A stretch of 51,318 nt of DNA from positions 1 to 51,318 of the forward strand of contig CAIJXV010000089.1 of NCBI GenBank assembly GCA_903824675.1, in the 5' to 3' direction. A program made the translations under genes and the position numbers. This stretch comes from an uncultured bacterium. GTDB taxonomy: Bacteria > Verrucomicrobiota > Kiritimatiellia > CAIKKV01 > CAIJXV01. Below, one piece after another: positions 26,299 to 35,799 of the stretch; position 1 is the stretch's first letter, and every line of letters starts with the position of its first letter. Below the pieces are notes generated by a model. That model saw only the letters and a program-made list of their open reading frames with translations. It made no database searches and was not told the DNA's origin.

Positions 26299-26324
26299 CC
26301 CGGCGATTCGGAAGAATCGCCGGG
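26299..26324 (-). terminator. hairpin between atpK and plsY, terminator- or attenuator-like
   Basis: A perfect 11-base stem (26299-26309 with 26314-26324) and a four-base loop (UUCC on the minus strand) sit in the 55-base gap after the V-type ATPase K gene. Only three T residues follow on the minus strand, so termination may be partial and let some transcription enter plsY-gpsA. It could also protect the 3' end of the ATPase mRNA. Confidence 0.6.
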
Positions 26325-26338
26325 GTGAGGCGTTAGAA

Positions 26339-26794
26339 TCAGGGAATAGCCTTGCCGATGAAGACCAGGATGAAGATGGCGACGGTTTCGATGATGCCGA
26401 GGGCCATCAGGTAGTTACCGGAGCCCTTGCCGGTTTCCGCGAGGGCGTCCGAGGCGGCGGCGCCAGCCTTGCCCTGATAATACGCCGAGGCGCCCATGGC
26501 GAGTCCGCCAAAAATTCCGACGGCCAGCAGGGCCGGCCAGCAGGCCGGCAGACTCGCCGCTCGGGCCACCATTTTATTCATGACGATCATGCCATAAATC
26601 GTTTGCGAGAGGGGAGCACCGATAAACGCCAGGAGCATGAAGGGGGCTGTTTTGTTTTGCGCATAACATTTTTTCCAGGCTCCGATGGCCGCGGGGGCCG
26701 CAGCGCCGGCGCCCAAAGCTGAGCCCAGGGCTGACAGGGATAACATGGCTGCGCCACCGAAACTGCCGAGTGCCGTCATTGTTGCTGCTTCCAT
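26339..26794 (-). CDS. atpK: V-type ATPase subunit K (rotor ring proteolipid)
   Basis: A 151-residue, four-helix, duplicated proteolipid that forms the ion-carrying rotor ring. The ion-binding glutamate is E136 in GIIETVAIF. Aligning by eye to Enterococcus hirae NtpK, the other Na+ ligands also have counterparts: S63 and Q64 in PLSQTIYG (T64, Q65 in NtpK), Y67 (Y68), and Q107 in YYQGKAG (Q110). This supports Na+ coupling by motif only. AAGGAGA stands eight bases before the ATG. It is the last gene of the ATPase operon. Confidence 0.93.
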   Translation of the reverse strand: MEAATMTALGSFGGAAMLSLSALGSALGAGAAAPAAIGAWKKCYAQNKTAPFMLLAFIGAPLSQTIYGMIVMNKMVARAASLPACWPALLAVGIFGGLAMGASAYYQGKAGAAASDALAETGKGSGNYLMALGIIETVAIFILVFIGKAIP

Positions 26795-26839
26795 TATCGC
26801 ATCTCCTTTATTTAATTGAACAGGTTAAGGGTTTTGAAA

Positions 26840-28636
26840 TCAAGAGGGAACCGACTTCAGGGCTGGCGGGGTCGCGGAACGGCGGGCCAGCGGGGCATAG
26901 GGCATGCCGGTCCATTGCATTCCCAAATGGCCTGAAAATTCAAGAGTGTTCAACCGGACGCCATGCACGATTACGGCCAGGGCGCACAGAATGATATTCA
27001 GCGAGTGGGCCAGAAAAAGGATGATCACCGCCGACACGCCCGACGCCCAGCTGTGGATGCCGTCGCCCACGGCCATTTGGTTGAAGGCGATGCTGATGGC
27101 GGCACCGGCGCTGCCGACGGCGAACAGCCGCACATAAGAAACCACATCGCCGAAGGCATTGATGACGGAGAGAGGGAGCATGATATGGTTATACCATTCG
27201 GTTTTCATCGACTTCAGCGGGGTCATGAACAGGATCACCAGGACCAGACTGCTGATGAACAGGGGGAGGAGAAAGCCGGGCAGTGTCTTGTCGAGAATCA
27301 TGTTGCCGGCCATGAAGTACATGGTCCAAATCAGGCCGATCCAGCCGATTTGGGCCAGGAGGGCAGGTTGTCGCCAGGCGCGGAAGAGATTCCAGATATG
27401 GGCCAGGGTCAGATGGATGGATCCGATCAGGAAGCAGAGTTGCATAAGATGGCCTTCGTCAGAGAGCCATTTGATGCGCAAGTCAGCCAGCGGTCCGGGC
27501 AGGTGGGCGATCCCAAAATAGCTTCCGGTCAGAACGCCCCAGATGATGGTTCCGCCGCTCAACACCAACAGCAGGCGAATCAAATCTTTCGGCACGGTTT
27601 TGACCTTGACCTTAACGATCAGGGTAATGATCAGGAATAATGCGCCATAGCCCGCATCGCCGACTAACATGGCGAAAAAGAGACTGTAGAATCCGAGAAA
27701 AGCCGCGCTGATGTCGACTTCATTATAGCCGGGAACCACTCCGATCAGTTCAAACAGGAAGCGGATGGGCCGGATCCAGGCGGGGTTTCGGATCAGGGTC
27801 GGAACGGGATCGCTTTCCTGTGGGTCTTCCACCCGGATGGCCCAGCCTTTGGTGGCCGCGGTATGGCTCAAGGGGGGCAGGGCATCTCCGGGGCAATATC
27901 CCTTAAGACAGGCAATGCGGCCGGCGGTTTTCATTCCGGCCCGGGCGTCTTCAAACAGGACTTGATCTTCGGTTTCTGCGAGGAGACGGTCGAGTTGAGG
28001 GAGTAAATAAGACCATGCGCGCAGTTCGGTTACGATGCCCGTCAACCGTTGATGGAGTTGAACGTGATGGGCTTCGAGGTCCCGGAGCGACCGGGTTGGT
28101 AGCGGATATTCCATGCCGATGAGGGGGTGATCGTCGAGGGCGGCCACGGCGAAAAACCCTCCATCGCTCGTTTGTTTTATCAGAAGGGCCTGGACCGAGT
28201 CGGGGAATACGGGTGTTTTTTTGCCGGGGATAAAGAGTAATTTAACCCGGACGCCATGATGGGCCAACGCCTGGATTTGACCTAAATCGAAATGGCCGAA
28301 GGGTTCCCACCGTGCGATTTCGGTCCGGACGGCTTCGATTTGGATCTTGAGCTCCCGCTGTTCGGCATCGAGGAGGCGGATCCGATCCATTTTTTCATCC
28401 AGACTTGGGGTCGGAAAAGGGGGCGGCTGTTTTGCCTGGGGATCCACCCAGGTGAGCAAAATAGCCCGGGCGACGCCGATGGTTTCGCGACGGGCGCGGA
28501 TGGCGGCGACATCGCTGTTTTCCGGCGGTTGGAGGGGTTCGATATGGATCAGCCCCATATCTTGGAGCGTTGAGACGGCCTGGGCTTGATCGGAGTCCAG
28601 ACAGAGCATCGTGACTTTTTTCATCGGAACGATCAT
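26840..28636 (-). CDS. atpI: V-type ATPase subunit I (membrane stator)
   Basis: A 598-residue two-part protein. The N-terminal half (about 1-320) is cytoplasmic and rich in helices, forming the stator arm that contacts subunit E. The C-terminal half has about seven membrane segments (starting near VDISAAFLGFYSLFFAMLVGD) that form the ion half-channels beside the K ring. The essential membrane arginine is in VIVHGVRLNTLEF near the C-terminus, matching the family. Its start overlaps the end of subunit D by four bases. Confidence 0.95.
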   Translation of the reverse strand: MIVPMKKVTMLCLDSDQAQAVSTLQDMGLIHIEPLQPPENSDVAAIRARRETIGVARAILLTWVDPQAKQPPPFPTPSLDEKMDRIRLLDAEQRELKIQIEAVRTEIARWEPFGHFDLGQIQALAHHGVRVKLLFIPGKKTPVFPDSVQALLIKQTSDGGFFAVAALDDHPLIGMEYPLPTRSLRDLEAHHVQLHQRLTGIVTELRAWSYLLPQLDRLLAETEDQVLFEDARAGMKTAGRIACLKGYCPGDALPPLSHTAATKGWAIRVEDPQESDPVPTLIRNPAWIRPIRFLFELIGVVPGYNEVDISAAFLGFYSLFFAMLVGDAGYGALFLIITLIVKVKVKTVPKDLIRLLLVLSGGTIIWGVLTGSYFGIAHLPGPLADLRIKWLSDEGHLMQLCFLIGSIHLTLAHIWNLFRAWRQPALLAQIGWIGLIWTMYFMAGNMILDKTLPGFLLPLFISSLVLVILFMTPLKSMKTEWYNHIMLPLSVINAFGDVVSYVRLFAVGSAGAAISIAFNQMAVGDGIHSWASGVSAVIILFLAHSLNIILCALAVIVHGVRLNTLEFSGHLGMQWTGMPYAPLARRSATPPALKSVPS

Positions 28637-29265
28637 GCCGAGCGCTCCAAAGGATCGGGTTCAATGTCAGCGGCGCGGGAGGAGGAACGATTTTTGGCAT
28701 TTTTAGCGCGGGCGACACCGGCGGTTTGCTCGTCGCCGAGGAAAATTTTGATGATGCGGATATGTTCGCGGGATTCGGGAATCTTGACTTTTTCGAAGAG
28801 ATTAACGCGTTGGGACGTACTGCGCAGTTCTTCCACGATCAAGCGGCGTTGTTCGGCTAAAATATCCAGTTCGGTATGGAGGGAGATCAGTTGTTCAAGG
28901 GTTTCCAGGCCTTCATCGATCCAGGGGGGCGAATCGAAGAGATCGATGGGTTCGCGTTTGAAGAAGATGCCGGCAAAGACGGGGATGGTGACGCCGGCGA
29001 TATTGCTTTCGGATTGTCCGACGCTTTCAACGGAGAGGAGGGATTCGATGGGGAAAGGGTCGGCGAACATTCGGAGCCAGGGGCGGAGCGCCTGGATGAC
29101 GCGTTCCTCATCGGCCTTTTTCTGGGCGATGGCGGCATCGATGGACTGGATTTCCATCTGCAATTGCTGTTTTTTGAGTTGAAGCATGGGGAGAAAGCGT
29201 TCGAAGCGCCGCAAGGCTTCGCGCTGGGCTTTCAACTCGTTCTTGGTATGTTTGATGGCGGGCAT
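28633..29265 (-). CDS. atpD: V-type ATPase subunit D (central stalk)
   Basis: A 210-residue coiled-coil protein that forms the rotating shaft inside the A3B3 head. The N-terminal helix (KHTKNELKAQREALRRFERF) and the C-terminal helix (RLIVEELRSTSQRVNLFEKVKIP, residues about 150-175) are the long antiparallel coil; the middle is a less conserved foot. The ending IRIIKIFLGDEQTAGVARAK resembles other bacterial D subunits. It starts seven bases after the B gene stop. No separate F or C gene accompanies it, as in Chlamydia-type operons. Confidence 0.93.
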   Translation of the reverse strand: MPAIKHTKNELKAQREALRRFERFLPMLQLKKQQLQMEIQSIDAAIAQKKADEERVIQALRPWLRMFADPFPIESLLSVESVGQSESNIAGVTIPVFAGIFFKREPIDLFDSPPWIDEGLETLEQLISLHTELDILAEQRRLIVEELRSTSQRVNLFEKVKIPESREHIRIIKIFLGDEQTAGVARAKNAKNRSSSRAADIEPDPLERSA

Positions 29266-29272
29266 GAGAAGA

Positions 29273-30598
29273 TCAGAGGGCGGGGGAAGCCGGTTCGAGG
29301 GCGGAGGCTTTGGGCCAGAACTTTTCGATCAACTGGGAGGAGATGCCGGTTTCGACAGGATCGAAGCAATCGGCCAGAATGCGCCACGCCCGATCCAGCG
29401 CTCCTTCGAGGGGGATATTGACGGAGAGATCCATCATTTCCCTTTCGAAGCGCACTCCGTATTGGAGGAGTTTTTGATCCCAGGCGCTCATGCGGAAACC
29501 CATCGACTGTTTTTCGAGGGTTTCGCGGTAGGCGGCAAAGAGCTGGATCAGGGTGTTCATAATGGTCCGGTGATCTTCGCGGGTCCGGCCGTTAACCTGT
29601 TGCTTGAGACGGCTGAGAGAACCGAAGGGCTCGATGCGTCCATTCCGGAGATAGAACTGGCCTTCGGTGATATAGCCGGTATTGTCGGGCACCGGGTGGG
29701 TGACGTCATCCCCCGGCATGGTGGTGACGGCGAGGATGGTGATCGAGCCGGCACCCTCGAAATCGACCGCTTTTTCGTAGCGGGAGGCGAGCTGACTATA
29801 GAGATCGCCGGGATAACCGCGGTTGGAAGGGACCTGCTCCATCGTGATGGCGATTTCCTTCATGGAATCGGCAAAGTTGGTCATGTCGGTGAGGAGTACG
29901 AGAACCCGCTTACCCTGAAGGGCGAACTGTTCGGCGACGGCGAGGGTGATATCAGGGACGAGCAGGCATTCGACGACGGGATCAGCGGCCGTATGAATGA
30001 AGAGCACGGAACGGGAGAGTGCGCCATTTTCTTCAAGGGTATCACGGAAGAAAAGGTAATCGTCGTATTTCAGCCCCATCCCGCCCAGCAGGATGATGTC
30101 GACCTCGGCCTGGAGGGCAATGCGGGCGAGGAGCTGGTTATAGGGTTCCCCGGCGCGGGCGAAGATGGGCAGTTTTTGGGACTCCACGAGCGAATTAAAA
30201 ATATCGATCATGGGAATGCCGGTGCGAACCATTTTGCGGGGAATGATGCGTTTGGCAGGGTTGACTGAAGGGCCGCCGATGGGAATGAGGTTGTCCTTGA
30301 GGGCCGGACCCCGGTCGCGCGGTTCGGCGCTTCCGGTGAAAATCCGGCCGAGGAGGGCGTCCGAGAACGGCACGCGCATGGGGTCGCCGAGGAAACGGAC
30401 GCGGGCATCCGTGGCAACGCCACGGGCGCCGGCGAAGACCTGGAGCGCGACCGTGTCGCCCTGAAGACGGATAACCTGGGCGAGGGAGGTTCCCCGGCGC
30501 GAAGTGATTTCGGCGAGTTCCCGATAGGAGACAGAGGGGGCCTTGAGCGTGACCACATTGCCGGCGATGGTATCGATTCGATGGTAAACCTTATGCAT
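29273..30598 (-). CDS. atpB: V-type ATPase subunit B (non-catalytic head)
   Basis: A 441-residue regulatory head subunit alternating with A. The order of motifs is typical: [13 protein letters not shown]-like segment (here [15 protein letters not shown]), the degenerate P-loop region [18 protein letters not shown], and the conserved [13 protein letters not shown] and [19 protein letters not shown] stretches. It lacks a functional Walker A lysine, as expected. The start overlaps the end of the A gene by eight bases. Confidence 0.96.
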   Translation of the reverse strand: MHKVYHRIDTIAGNVVTLKAPSVSYRELAEITSRRGTSLAQVIRLQGDTVALQVFAGARGVATDARVRFLGDPMRVPFSDALLGRIFTGSAEPRDRGPALKDNLIPIGGPSVNPAKRIIPRKMVRTGIPMIDIFNSLVESQKLPIFARAGEPYNQLLARIALQAEVDIILLGGMGLKYDDYLFFRDTLEENGALSRSVLFIHTAADPVVECLLVPDITLAVAEQFALQGKRVLVLLTDMTNFADSMKEIAITMEQVPSNRGYPGDLYSQLASRYEKAVDFEGAGSITILAVTTMPGDDVTHPVPDNTGYITEGQFYLRNGRIEPFGSLSRLKQQVNGRTREDHRTIMNTLIQLFAAYRETLEKQSMGFRMSAWDQKLLQYGVRFEREMMDLSVNIPLEGALDRAWRILADCFDPVETGISSQLIEKFWPKASALEPASPAL

Positions 30599-32324
30599 GG
30601 TCGGTCACCTCCGCGAGCATATCCTGCAAGCGTTTTTCATGTTCTGTAAAGGCCGGGGTGTTGGGGGGGATCCGGTTCCAGTCGCGGGTGGCCTGAGTGA
30701 GGCGCTGGAAGAAGCGGCGGGCGGCGTCCTTGTCTTCAAACCGCAGGGCGGCATCGATGAAGGCGCCGATCGTGGCGAAAACATGTTGCTGGCGCGGTCC
30801 GTCGGTGGCGCAATCGACGGGGTCATAGGCGTCCTGCTGGAGATAGACGGCGTCGAGGTATTCGGATTTGAGGTAGAGGGTGAAATCGGCCAGGGAGGTG
30901 CCTTCTTCGCCGACGACTTTCATCATCTGGTTGATCTCGTTGCCGCGATGGAGGAGGGCGCGGGCCCGGGCGACGCGGCCTTCGTCGACGACACTGGGAT
31001 ATTTGCTCCAACTATCGAGGGGATCGATGGCGGGATAACGGCGGGCATCGGATCGGGCGCGGGAGAGGCCGTGGAAGGCACCGACGACCTTGAGGGTTGA
31101 TTGGGTGACGGGTTCATCGAAATTGCCGCCGGCCGGACTGACGGTGCCGCCGATGGTAATGGAGCCGGATCGTCCATCGCGAAGGGTCACGATGCCGCCG
31201 CGCTCGTAGAAACTGGCGATAACGGATTCCAGGTAGGCGGGGAAGGCTTCTTCGCCGGGAATTTCCTCAAGTCGGCCGGACATCTCGCGGAGGGCCTGGG
31301 CCCAGCGGGAGGTGGAGTCGGCCAGGAGCAGGACGTTAAGTCCCATCTGGCGATAATATTCTGCGAGGGTCACAGAAGTATAGACCGAGGCTTCGCGGGC
31401 GGCGACGGGCATCGAGCTGGTATTGCAGATGATGATGGTGCGGTCCATCAGGCTCTTGCCGGTGCGGGGGTCGGAGAGTTCGGGAAATTCGCGCAGGGTT
31501 TCAACCACTTCCCCGGCACGCTCGCCGCAGGCGGCGATGACAACGACATCGACATCGGCATACCGGCTGGTGAGCTGCTGGAGGACGGTTTTACCTGCGC
31601 CGAAGGGGCCGGGGATGCAATAACAGCCGCCGCGGGCCACAGGGAAAAACGTGTCGACGATCCGGATGCGGGTGACCAGGGGATCGACGGGCCGCAACCG
31701 TTCCGTATAACAACGGATGGGGATTTTAACGGGCCAGCGTTGAATGAGGGTGACCTCGCGGGATTCGCCCGATTCAGACTGGAGCCGGGCGACAACCTGG
31801 GTCAACTCGCAGGTGCCAGCCGGAAGGATTTCGGTGACGGTTTGTTTCCCGGAAAGATTGAACGGAGCCATGATGCGGTGCTGAAAGATTCCTTCGGGGA
31901 CGGTACCCAGCGTGTCGCCGGCGAAAACCGTGTCGCCGGCTTTGACAACCGGGGAGAACGCCCACCGGGAATCGCGGGGGAGCGCGGGCAGATAGGTTCC
32001 GCGTTGCAGAAAAAAACCGCATTTTTCGGCGAGGCGCGGAAGGGGATTTTGCAGCCCATCAAAAACCTGGGTCAGGAGTCCCGGGCCCAGTTCGACGGAC
32101 AGCATTTCTCCGGTGAAATCGACCGTGTTGCCGATGGCCAATTGGGTGGTGTCCTCAAAAACCTGCAGGTCGGCCTGGGTGCCGCGGATACGGACCACTT
32201 CGGCCATCAGGCGCATTTCACCCAGGTGGGCATAGGCCACCTCGTTTTGTCCGACTGCGCCGTCGAAGGCGACGGAAATCATATTGCCGTTCACCCCGGT
32301 GATCGTGCCCTTGGTTGTATTCAT
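30591..32324 (-). CDS. atpA: V-type ATPase subunit A (catalytic head)
   Basis: A 577-residue catalytic subunit. Walker A is GPFGAGKT at residues 239-246, inside [16 protein letters not shown], preceded by the A-subunit-specific non-homologous insert (residues about 115-190). Walker B and the following switch are in [19 protein letters not shown], then GEEAFPAYL and [19 protein letters not shown]. All the catalytic segments are intact. The protein hydrolyses or makes ATP coupled to ion flow through subunits I and K. It starts about 28 bases after the DUF2764 gene. Confidence 0.97.
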   Translation of the reverse strand: MNTTKGTITGVNGNMISVAFDGAVGQNEVAYAHLGEMRLMAEVVRIRGTQADLQVFEDTTQLAIGNTVDFTGEMLSVELGPGLLTQVFDGLQNPLPRLAEKCGFFLQRGTYLPALPRDSRWAFSPVVKAGDTVFAGDTLGTVPEGIFQHRIMAPFNLSGKQTVTEILPAGTCELTQVVARLQSESGESREVTLIQRWPVKIPIRCYTERLRPVDPLVTRIRIVDTFFPVARGGCYCIPGPFGAGKTVLQQLTSRYADVDVVVIAACGERAGEVVETLREFPELSDPRTGKSLMDRTIIICNTSSMPVAAREASVYTSVTLAEYYRQMGLNVLLLADSTSRWAQALREMSGRLEEIPGEEAFPAYLESVIASFYERGGIVTLRDGRSGSITIGGTVSPAGGNFDEPVTQSTLKVVGAFHGLSRARSDARRYPAIDPLDSWSKYPSVVDEGRVARARALLHRGNEINQMMKVVGEEGTSLADFTLYLKSEYLDAVYLQQDAYDPVDCATDGPRQQHVFATIGAFIDAALRFEDKDAARRFFQRLTQATRDWNRIPPNTPAFTEHEKRLQDMLAEVTDHA

Positions 32325-32351
32325 GGTCGGTGCCTATTGGTTGAAAAAAGA

Positions 32352-32870
32352 TTAGAGGGTCAGGATGCGTTCGACCCGTTCGCGGCCCAGCGGTTCGGTC
32401 AGGGTCTGCCAGCGTGCAACGAGACCCAACTTGATCGCGTAAGCGAGCACGGCGTCGAAGGCAAAGGGATTAAAACCCGTGAGTTCATCAGCGGTCCGCC
32501 AGCGGATCCGATCGAGATCGAGTTCCCGATCGGCGGGGTGGCTGCGGGCAAAGGCCTCTGCGACATTTTTTTCCAGGGTCAGATCGATACCGGTGGCGGG
32601 GCGCAGGTGCGGGGTGGGATCAATTCCCCGGCGGGTGGCCCGGGCTTTGGCAATGGCATTGCGCAGGCGGGTTTCGCATTCCCGCCAGGCCTTGCAGAAC
32701 GGATGATCGGGGGGCTGGGCGGGATTCGGATGGAGAAAGGATTCCAGCAGAGCCTGATCGGTCGGGGTGAGATGGGTTTGTCCGAGCGCCCGGAACTGGT
32801 CGAGGGAGAAGGGGGCCGGGGTCTCCAGAGAGAGACCGGGCAACGAGGCAATCAGGTAATAATAGTTCAT
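32352..32870 (-). CDS. DUF2764 protein of V-type ATPase operons
   Basis: A 172-residue protein starting MNYYYLIASLPGL, the hallmark of DUF2764 proteins, which sit between subunits E and A in the ATPase operons of Chlamydiae, Bacteroidetes and relatives. It is usually interpreted as the functional replacement of subunit C (the d-type adaptor between head and ring), which is inference. The C-terminal half is basic and helical. Its start overlaps the end of the E gene by four bases, and the A gene follows. Confidence 0.88.
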   Translation of the reverse strand: MNYYYLIASLPGLSLETPAPFSLDQFRALGQTHLTPTDQALLESFLHPNPAQPPDHPFCKAWRECETRLRNAIAKARATRRGIDPTPHLRPATGIDLTLEKNVAEAFARSHPADRELDLDRIRWRTADELTGFNPFAFDAVLAYAIKLGLVARWQTLTEPLGRERVERILTL

Positions 32871-33511
32871 GCCGAGGCGGACGGAGATTTGGATTTGAAG
32901 GCGGCGCGGACGATTTCACCCAACTGGGGGCGAAGCAGGCGGCTGAATGCTTCGGCCAGGGCCACGGGAGTAAAATCGTGCTCGACGTGGTTGGCAACGA
33001 TTGAGACCTTGAATCCTGCGAGGAGGGATCGGTCGCCCTGAAGGGTCAGACCCTGGGCGAGGGCATCATGGAATTGGGCCATGAAATAAGCGGTTAATTG
33101 TTGCTGTTGGGCGGCGGGAACCAGGAGTTCGATCGGCTGGGGATTGGGCGAGTGGAAGTAGGCGCGGACGACTTCGACGAGCAGGGCCTGCAATGTCTCG
33201 GGCGTGAGGGCGGATTCGATTTTGCGGACGGCGATTCGTTGGAGGGTTTCCGCGAGGGTTTCCTGCAGGCCCAAGACGACGTCGCGGGCGGCCTGTCGGA
33301 GGGCGCTGATGGAACGTTCCTGGGTTTGGGCGGCCTGCTCTTCGGCGGTTTTGCGGATCTGGCTGGCCTGGGCCTGGGCTTCGGCCAGCAGGCGGACCGC
33401 CTGGGCTTTGGCTGATTCAACGATTTGTCGGGCTTCCGCCTGAGCCTTGTCAACGCCGTCTTTCTGGATCCGGTCCAACAGACTTTGAAGATCATCCGCC
33501 ATAAGACACAT
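32867..33511 (-). CDS. atpE: V-type ATPase subunit E (peripheral stalk)
   Basis: A 214-residue protein with a long N-terminal alanine/glutamine-rich helix (residues about 5-70, DKAQAEARQIVESAKAQA) and a folded C-terminal domain that binds the A/B head. It has the expected stalk composition. Two starts three codons apart are possible (33511 and 33502). It is the first gene of the seven-gene operon E, DUF2764, A, B, D, I, K. No subunit G partner gene is seen, although E usually pairs with G or H in other V/A-type ATPases. Confidence 0.9.
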   Translation of the reverse strand: MCLMADDLQSLLDRIQKDGVDKAQAEARQIVESAKAQAVRLLAEAQAQASQIRKTAEEQAAQTQERSISALRQAARDVVLGLQETLAETLQRIAVRKIESALTPETLQALLVEVVRAYFHSPNPQPIELLVPAAQQQQLTAYFMAQFHDALAQGLTLQGDRSLLAGFKVSIVANHVEHDFTPVALAEAFSRLLRPQLGEIVRAAFKSKSPSASA

Positions 33512-33644
33512 CCCGGGTTAAGGGTCTGGGTCGATTCATTGGGGTAACCGACCACAAATTGAAACGAAAAATGTAACCGAAGCGAAGCGAAGGAACAAGA
33601 TCATTTATTATGGGGGAATGGATCGCGAATCCCCGGCGAGGATG

Positions 33645-35789
33645 TCATTCCGACCGATAGACGAAGCCAGGGATGGATTCGAGCGACACGGGGTGAAGCG
33701 TATTCGTGCCCGGCATGCGTTCCCAGGGGAAAGACCAGTCGTCCTTCCATCCTGAACCGGAAATCGTGAGCGATGGGCGGGGATCCGTGGCCGCGCTTTC
33801 GAGGCGGACCTGTTGCACCGTATTGGAGGGTTGATCGGTCAGTTCGTAAACCGCGATCCAGAGTGCGGTATCGGTTTTTTGCCGGCGGATCAGGAAGGGG
33901 ATTCGTTCGCCCAGGGATGTTCCGATCGCCTGGCCCATAAACCAGGTTTCCGGGGTTTTGGATTCGGGAACATGCAGGGTGATGGCCCGGGCGCCCTCGA
34001 CGGGCCACGTCAGCATTCCGGGAGTGAGCCCTTTCCGGGTAACCACTTTTTCCAAATGCGGATAGCCATCGCCGGTGCCGAGTCCCATTTTCAGGGCGCT
34101 GAAATCAGGGGTGAGAGGAGACTGGCCGCGGATATGCAGGGTCCAGTCATAGGTATGCTGATGGTCGGAAACGGCCCGGTAACAATCGAGAATATAGCGG
34201 TCGGTCAATCCCACCATGCGTTCGAGCCGGATGCCCCCATAGGCATCATCGGTTCCCACGCAAGCGGCCTGGACCTTCGGGTTGACGCCAAACCAGGCGC
34301 AATAACCCGTGGCGGGATTTTGGGATTTTTCATCCACGGTAACGGTATTGTGCGCGATGCTTTGTTTGCACCAGGACTTGTATTCCGGGACCGAGTAAGT
34401 GATGCGTCCGGGATCGACGAATCGGTCACGACCCCAGGCGTGGAGCAGGAGATTGAGTTTGTCGGGGTGGCCGTGGTCGCCACCGTGCGGGCCGTAATCC
34501 AGGACGAGCGACACGGGGGACGGACCGGACTGGCCGTTCATGAAGAGATAGCCGATACCGGTCAAGTTGCGGCTTTCCTGGGCGACGAGACCGGATGTGG
34601 CGGGGAGTTCCGGCCGGCCGACCAGCCAGGACCAAAGGCTTTGACGCTTTCCGGTGGCGGCAACGGCGGCGTAGCGGGGGTCGCCATAAACGGCAAAGGC
34701 CCACTCATACAGATCGGCCATGGAGCGGATGTTGAAGGGGTCTGAATCATTGATGATCGGATAGGAGCCATCGGGGTAGGCGGACAGCAAGGGGCCATCG
34801 AAAAGCGATCTGACACGGGGATCCTCATCGAGTTTTAAACCCGCCCGGCGCGCCATGTGAACGTGCTTGACCAGGGGTTCCATCGCGTAGCGTTGGTAGG
34901 CCATGGTCCCTTCATGCCATAGTCCGTCGGACGTGACGCAGCGATTCATCTGGTAATTGAACCCAAAACGGCCCGAGATGCTTTCGTCGATGAGCGCGGA
35001 ATCGTGGAGGGTGAATCCAACCGAGGCGATGGCGGCGTTGATCCAGGTCTGATGGTTATTGTCTTCCTGAAAGGTTCGCACCTGGAGTTCCCGCGCGGCA
35101 GCCCGCAAAAATCGGTCTTCGATGTGCGCGGCGGATTCAGGGGTGAGGATATCGGAGTCCCGGATCAGGTCGTAAGCCCAGGCGCAGGGGATGAGGTTGA
35201 CGGCTTCGTCAAGGGCCTGGGCATACCGCTTGCCGCCCATGAAGGCGAAAAATCCGGTCCGGCCCCAGCGGTCGTGCCGGACATAACCGTCGTAAAGCTC
35301 CGCATAGCGGAGAAGAAGATCGGCGGTGAGTTTGGCGAATTCACGACGACCGGTGAGACGGTAGGCCAGGGCCAGGGTTTGGACGCCTTGGGCGGCACGG
35401 TCGTGCTGGGTGGTGCGCCAGGCGGCTTCCGCCTTGGGGTTGGCGTTGGTCAGTTTTTCAGCGGGACACACAAACACGCCGGGGTCGACGCGGTGGAAGA
35501 GCGCATTGTCTTTGGGACAATAGAGATCGAAGATCCAGCCCCCGCCTTCACTGGGAATGACGGGCGGATCCTTCAACAGGGCTTCGGCTTCACGGATGAA
35601 TTGTTGGGACTGCTTGACCTGGAGTTCCCAGGTCGAATTATGGATGCGATCAAAACCGGCCTGATCGAGGAATAGAGTTGGGCCTGGGGGAGAATTTGTG
35701 GCGGAGGCTGCCCATTCAACGGAAAGGGCAAAAAAGAGGACCCACCCGAGAAGGGCGGCCGGGCGGCGGACGCGGAAAGAATTTTTCAT
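33645..35789 (-). CDS. exported heparinase II/III-type polysaccharide lyase
   Basis: A 714-residue protein beginning with a signal peptide (RRPAALLGWVLFFALSVEWAASA). The first 350 residues are a helical toroid typical of alginate/heparin lyases (FQEDNNHQTWINAAIASVG with an N-H-x-T-W signature; LWHEGTMAYQRYAM). The second half is the beta-sandwich heparinase II/III domain, with the conserved DYGPHGGDHGHPDKL, FVDPGRITYS and IAHNTVTVDEKSQ segments. Candidate catalytic histidines and tyrosines are in these segments. It most likely degrades an acidic polysaccharide outside the cytoplasm. The ATG at 35789 is chosen because it opens directly into the signal peptide. It lies ten bases after the MgtC-like gene. 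Confidence 0.85.
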   Translation of the reverse strand: MKNSFRVRRPAALLGWVLFFALSVEWAASATNSPPGPTLFLDQAGFDRIHNSTWELQVKQSQQFIREAEALLKDPPVIPSEGGGWIFDLYCPKDNALFHRVDPGVFVCPAEKLTNANPKAEAAWRTTQHDRAAQGVQTLALAYRLTGRREFAKLTADLLLRYAELYDGYVRHDRWGRTGFFAFMGGKRYAQALDEAVNLIPCAWAYDLIRDSDILTPESAAHIEDRFLRAAARELQVRTFQEDNNHQTWINAAIASVGFTLHDSALIDESISGRFGFNYQMNRCVTSDGLWHEGTMAYQRYAMEPLVKHVHMARRAGLKLDEDPRVRSLFDGPLLSAYPDGSYPIINDSDPFNIRSMADLYEWAFAVYGDPRYAAVAATGKRQSLWSWLVGRPELPATSGLVAQESRNLTGIGYLFMNGQSGPSPVSLVLDYGPHGGDHGHPDKLNLLLHAWGRDRFVDPGRITYSVPEYKSWCKQSIAHNTVTVDEKSQNPATGYCAWFGVNPKVQAACVGTDDAYGGIRLERMVGLTDRYILDCYRAVSDHQHTYDWTLHIRGQSPLTPDFSALKMGLGTGDGYPHLEKVVTRKGLTPGMLTWPVEGARAITLHVPESKTPETWFMGQAIGTSLGERIPFLIRRQKTDTALWIAVYELTDQPSNTVQQVRLESAATDPRPSLTISGSGWKDDWSFPWERMPGTNTLHPVSLESIPGFVYRSE

Positions 35790-35799
35790 GGGGAATGAT

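Noticed and set aside
29186-30268. A 360-residue open frame on the plus strand
   Set aside because: Antisense to the V-type ATPase B gene; no family motif.
31101-33041. A 646-residue open frame on the plus strand
   Set aside because: It is antisense to the V-type ATPase A, DUF2764 and E genes, which have clear family motifs. The product is rich in G and D without any known domain, as expected for the complement of GC-rich coding DNA.
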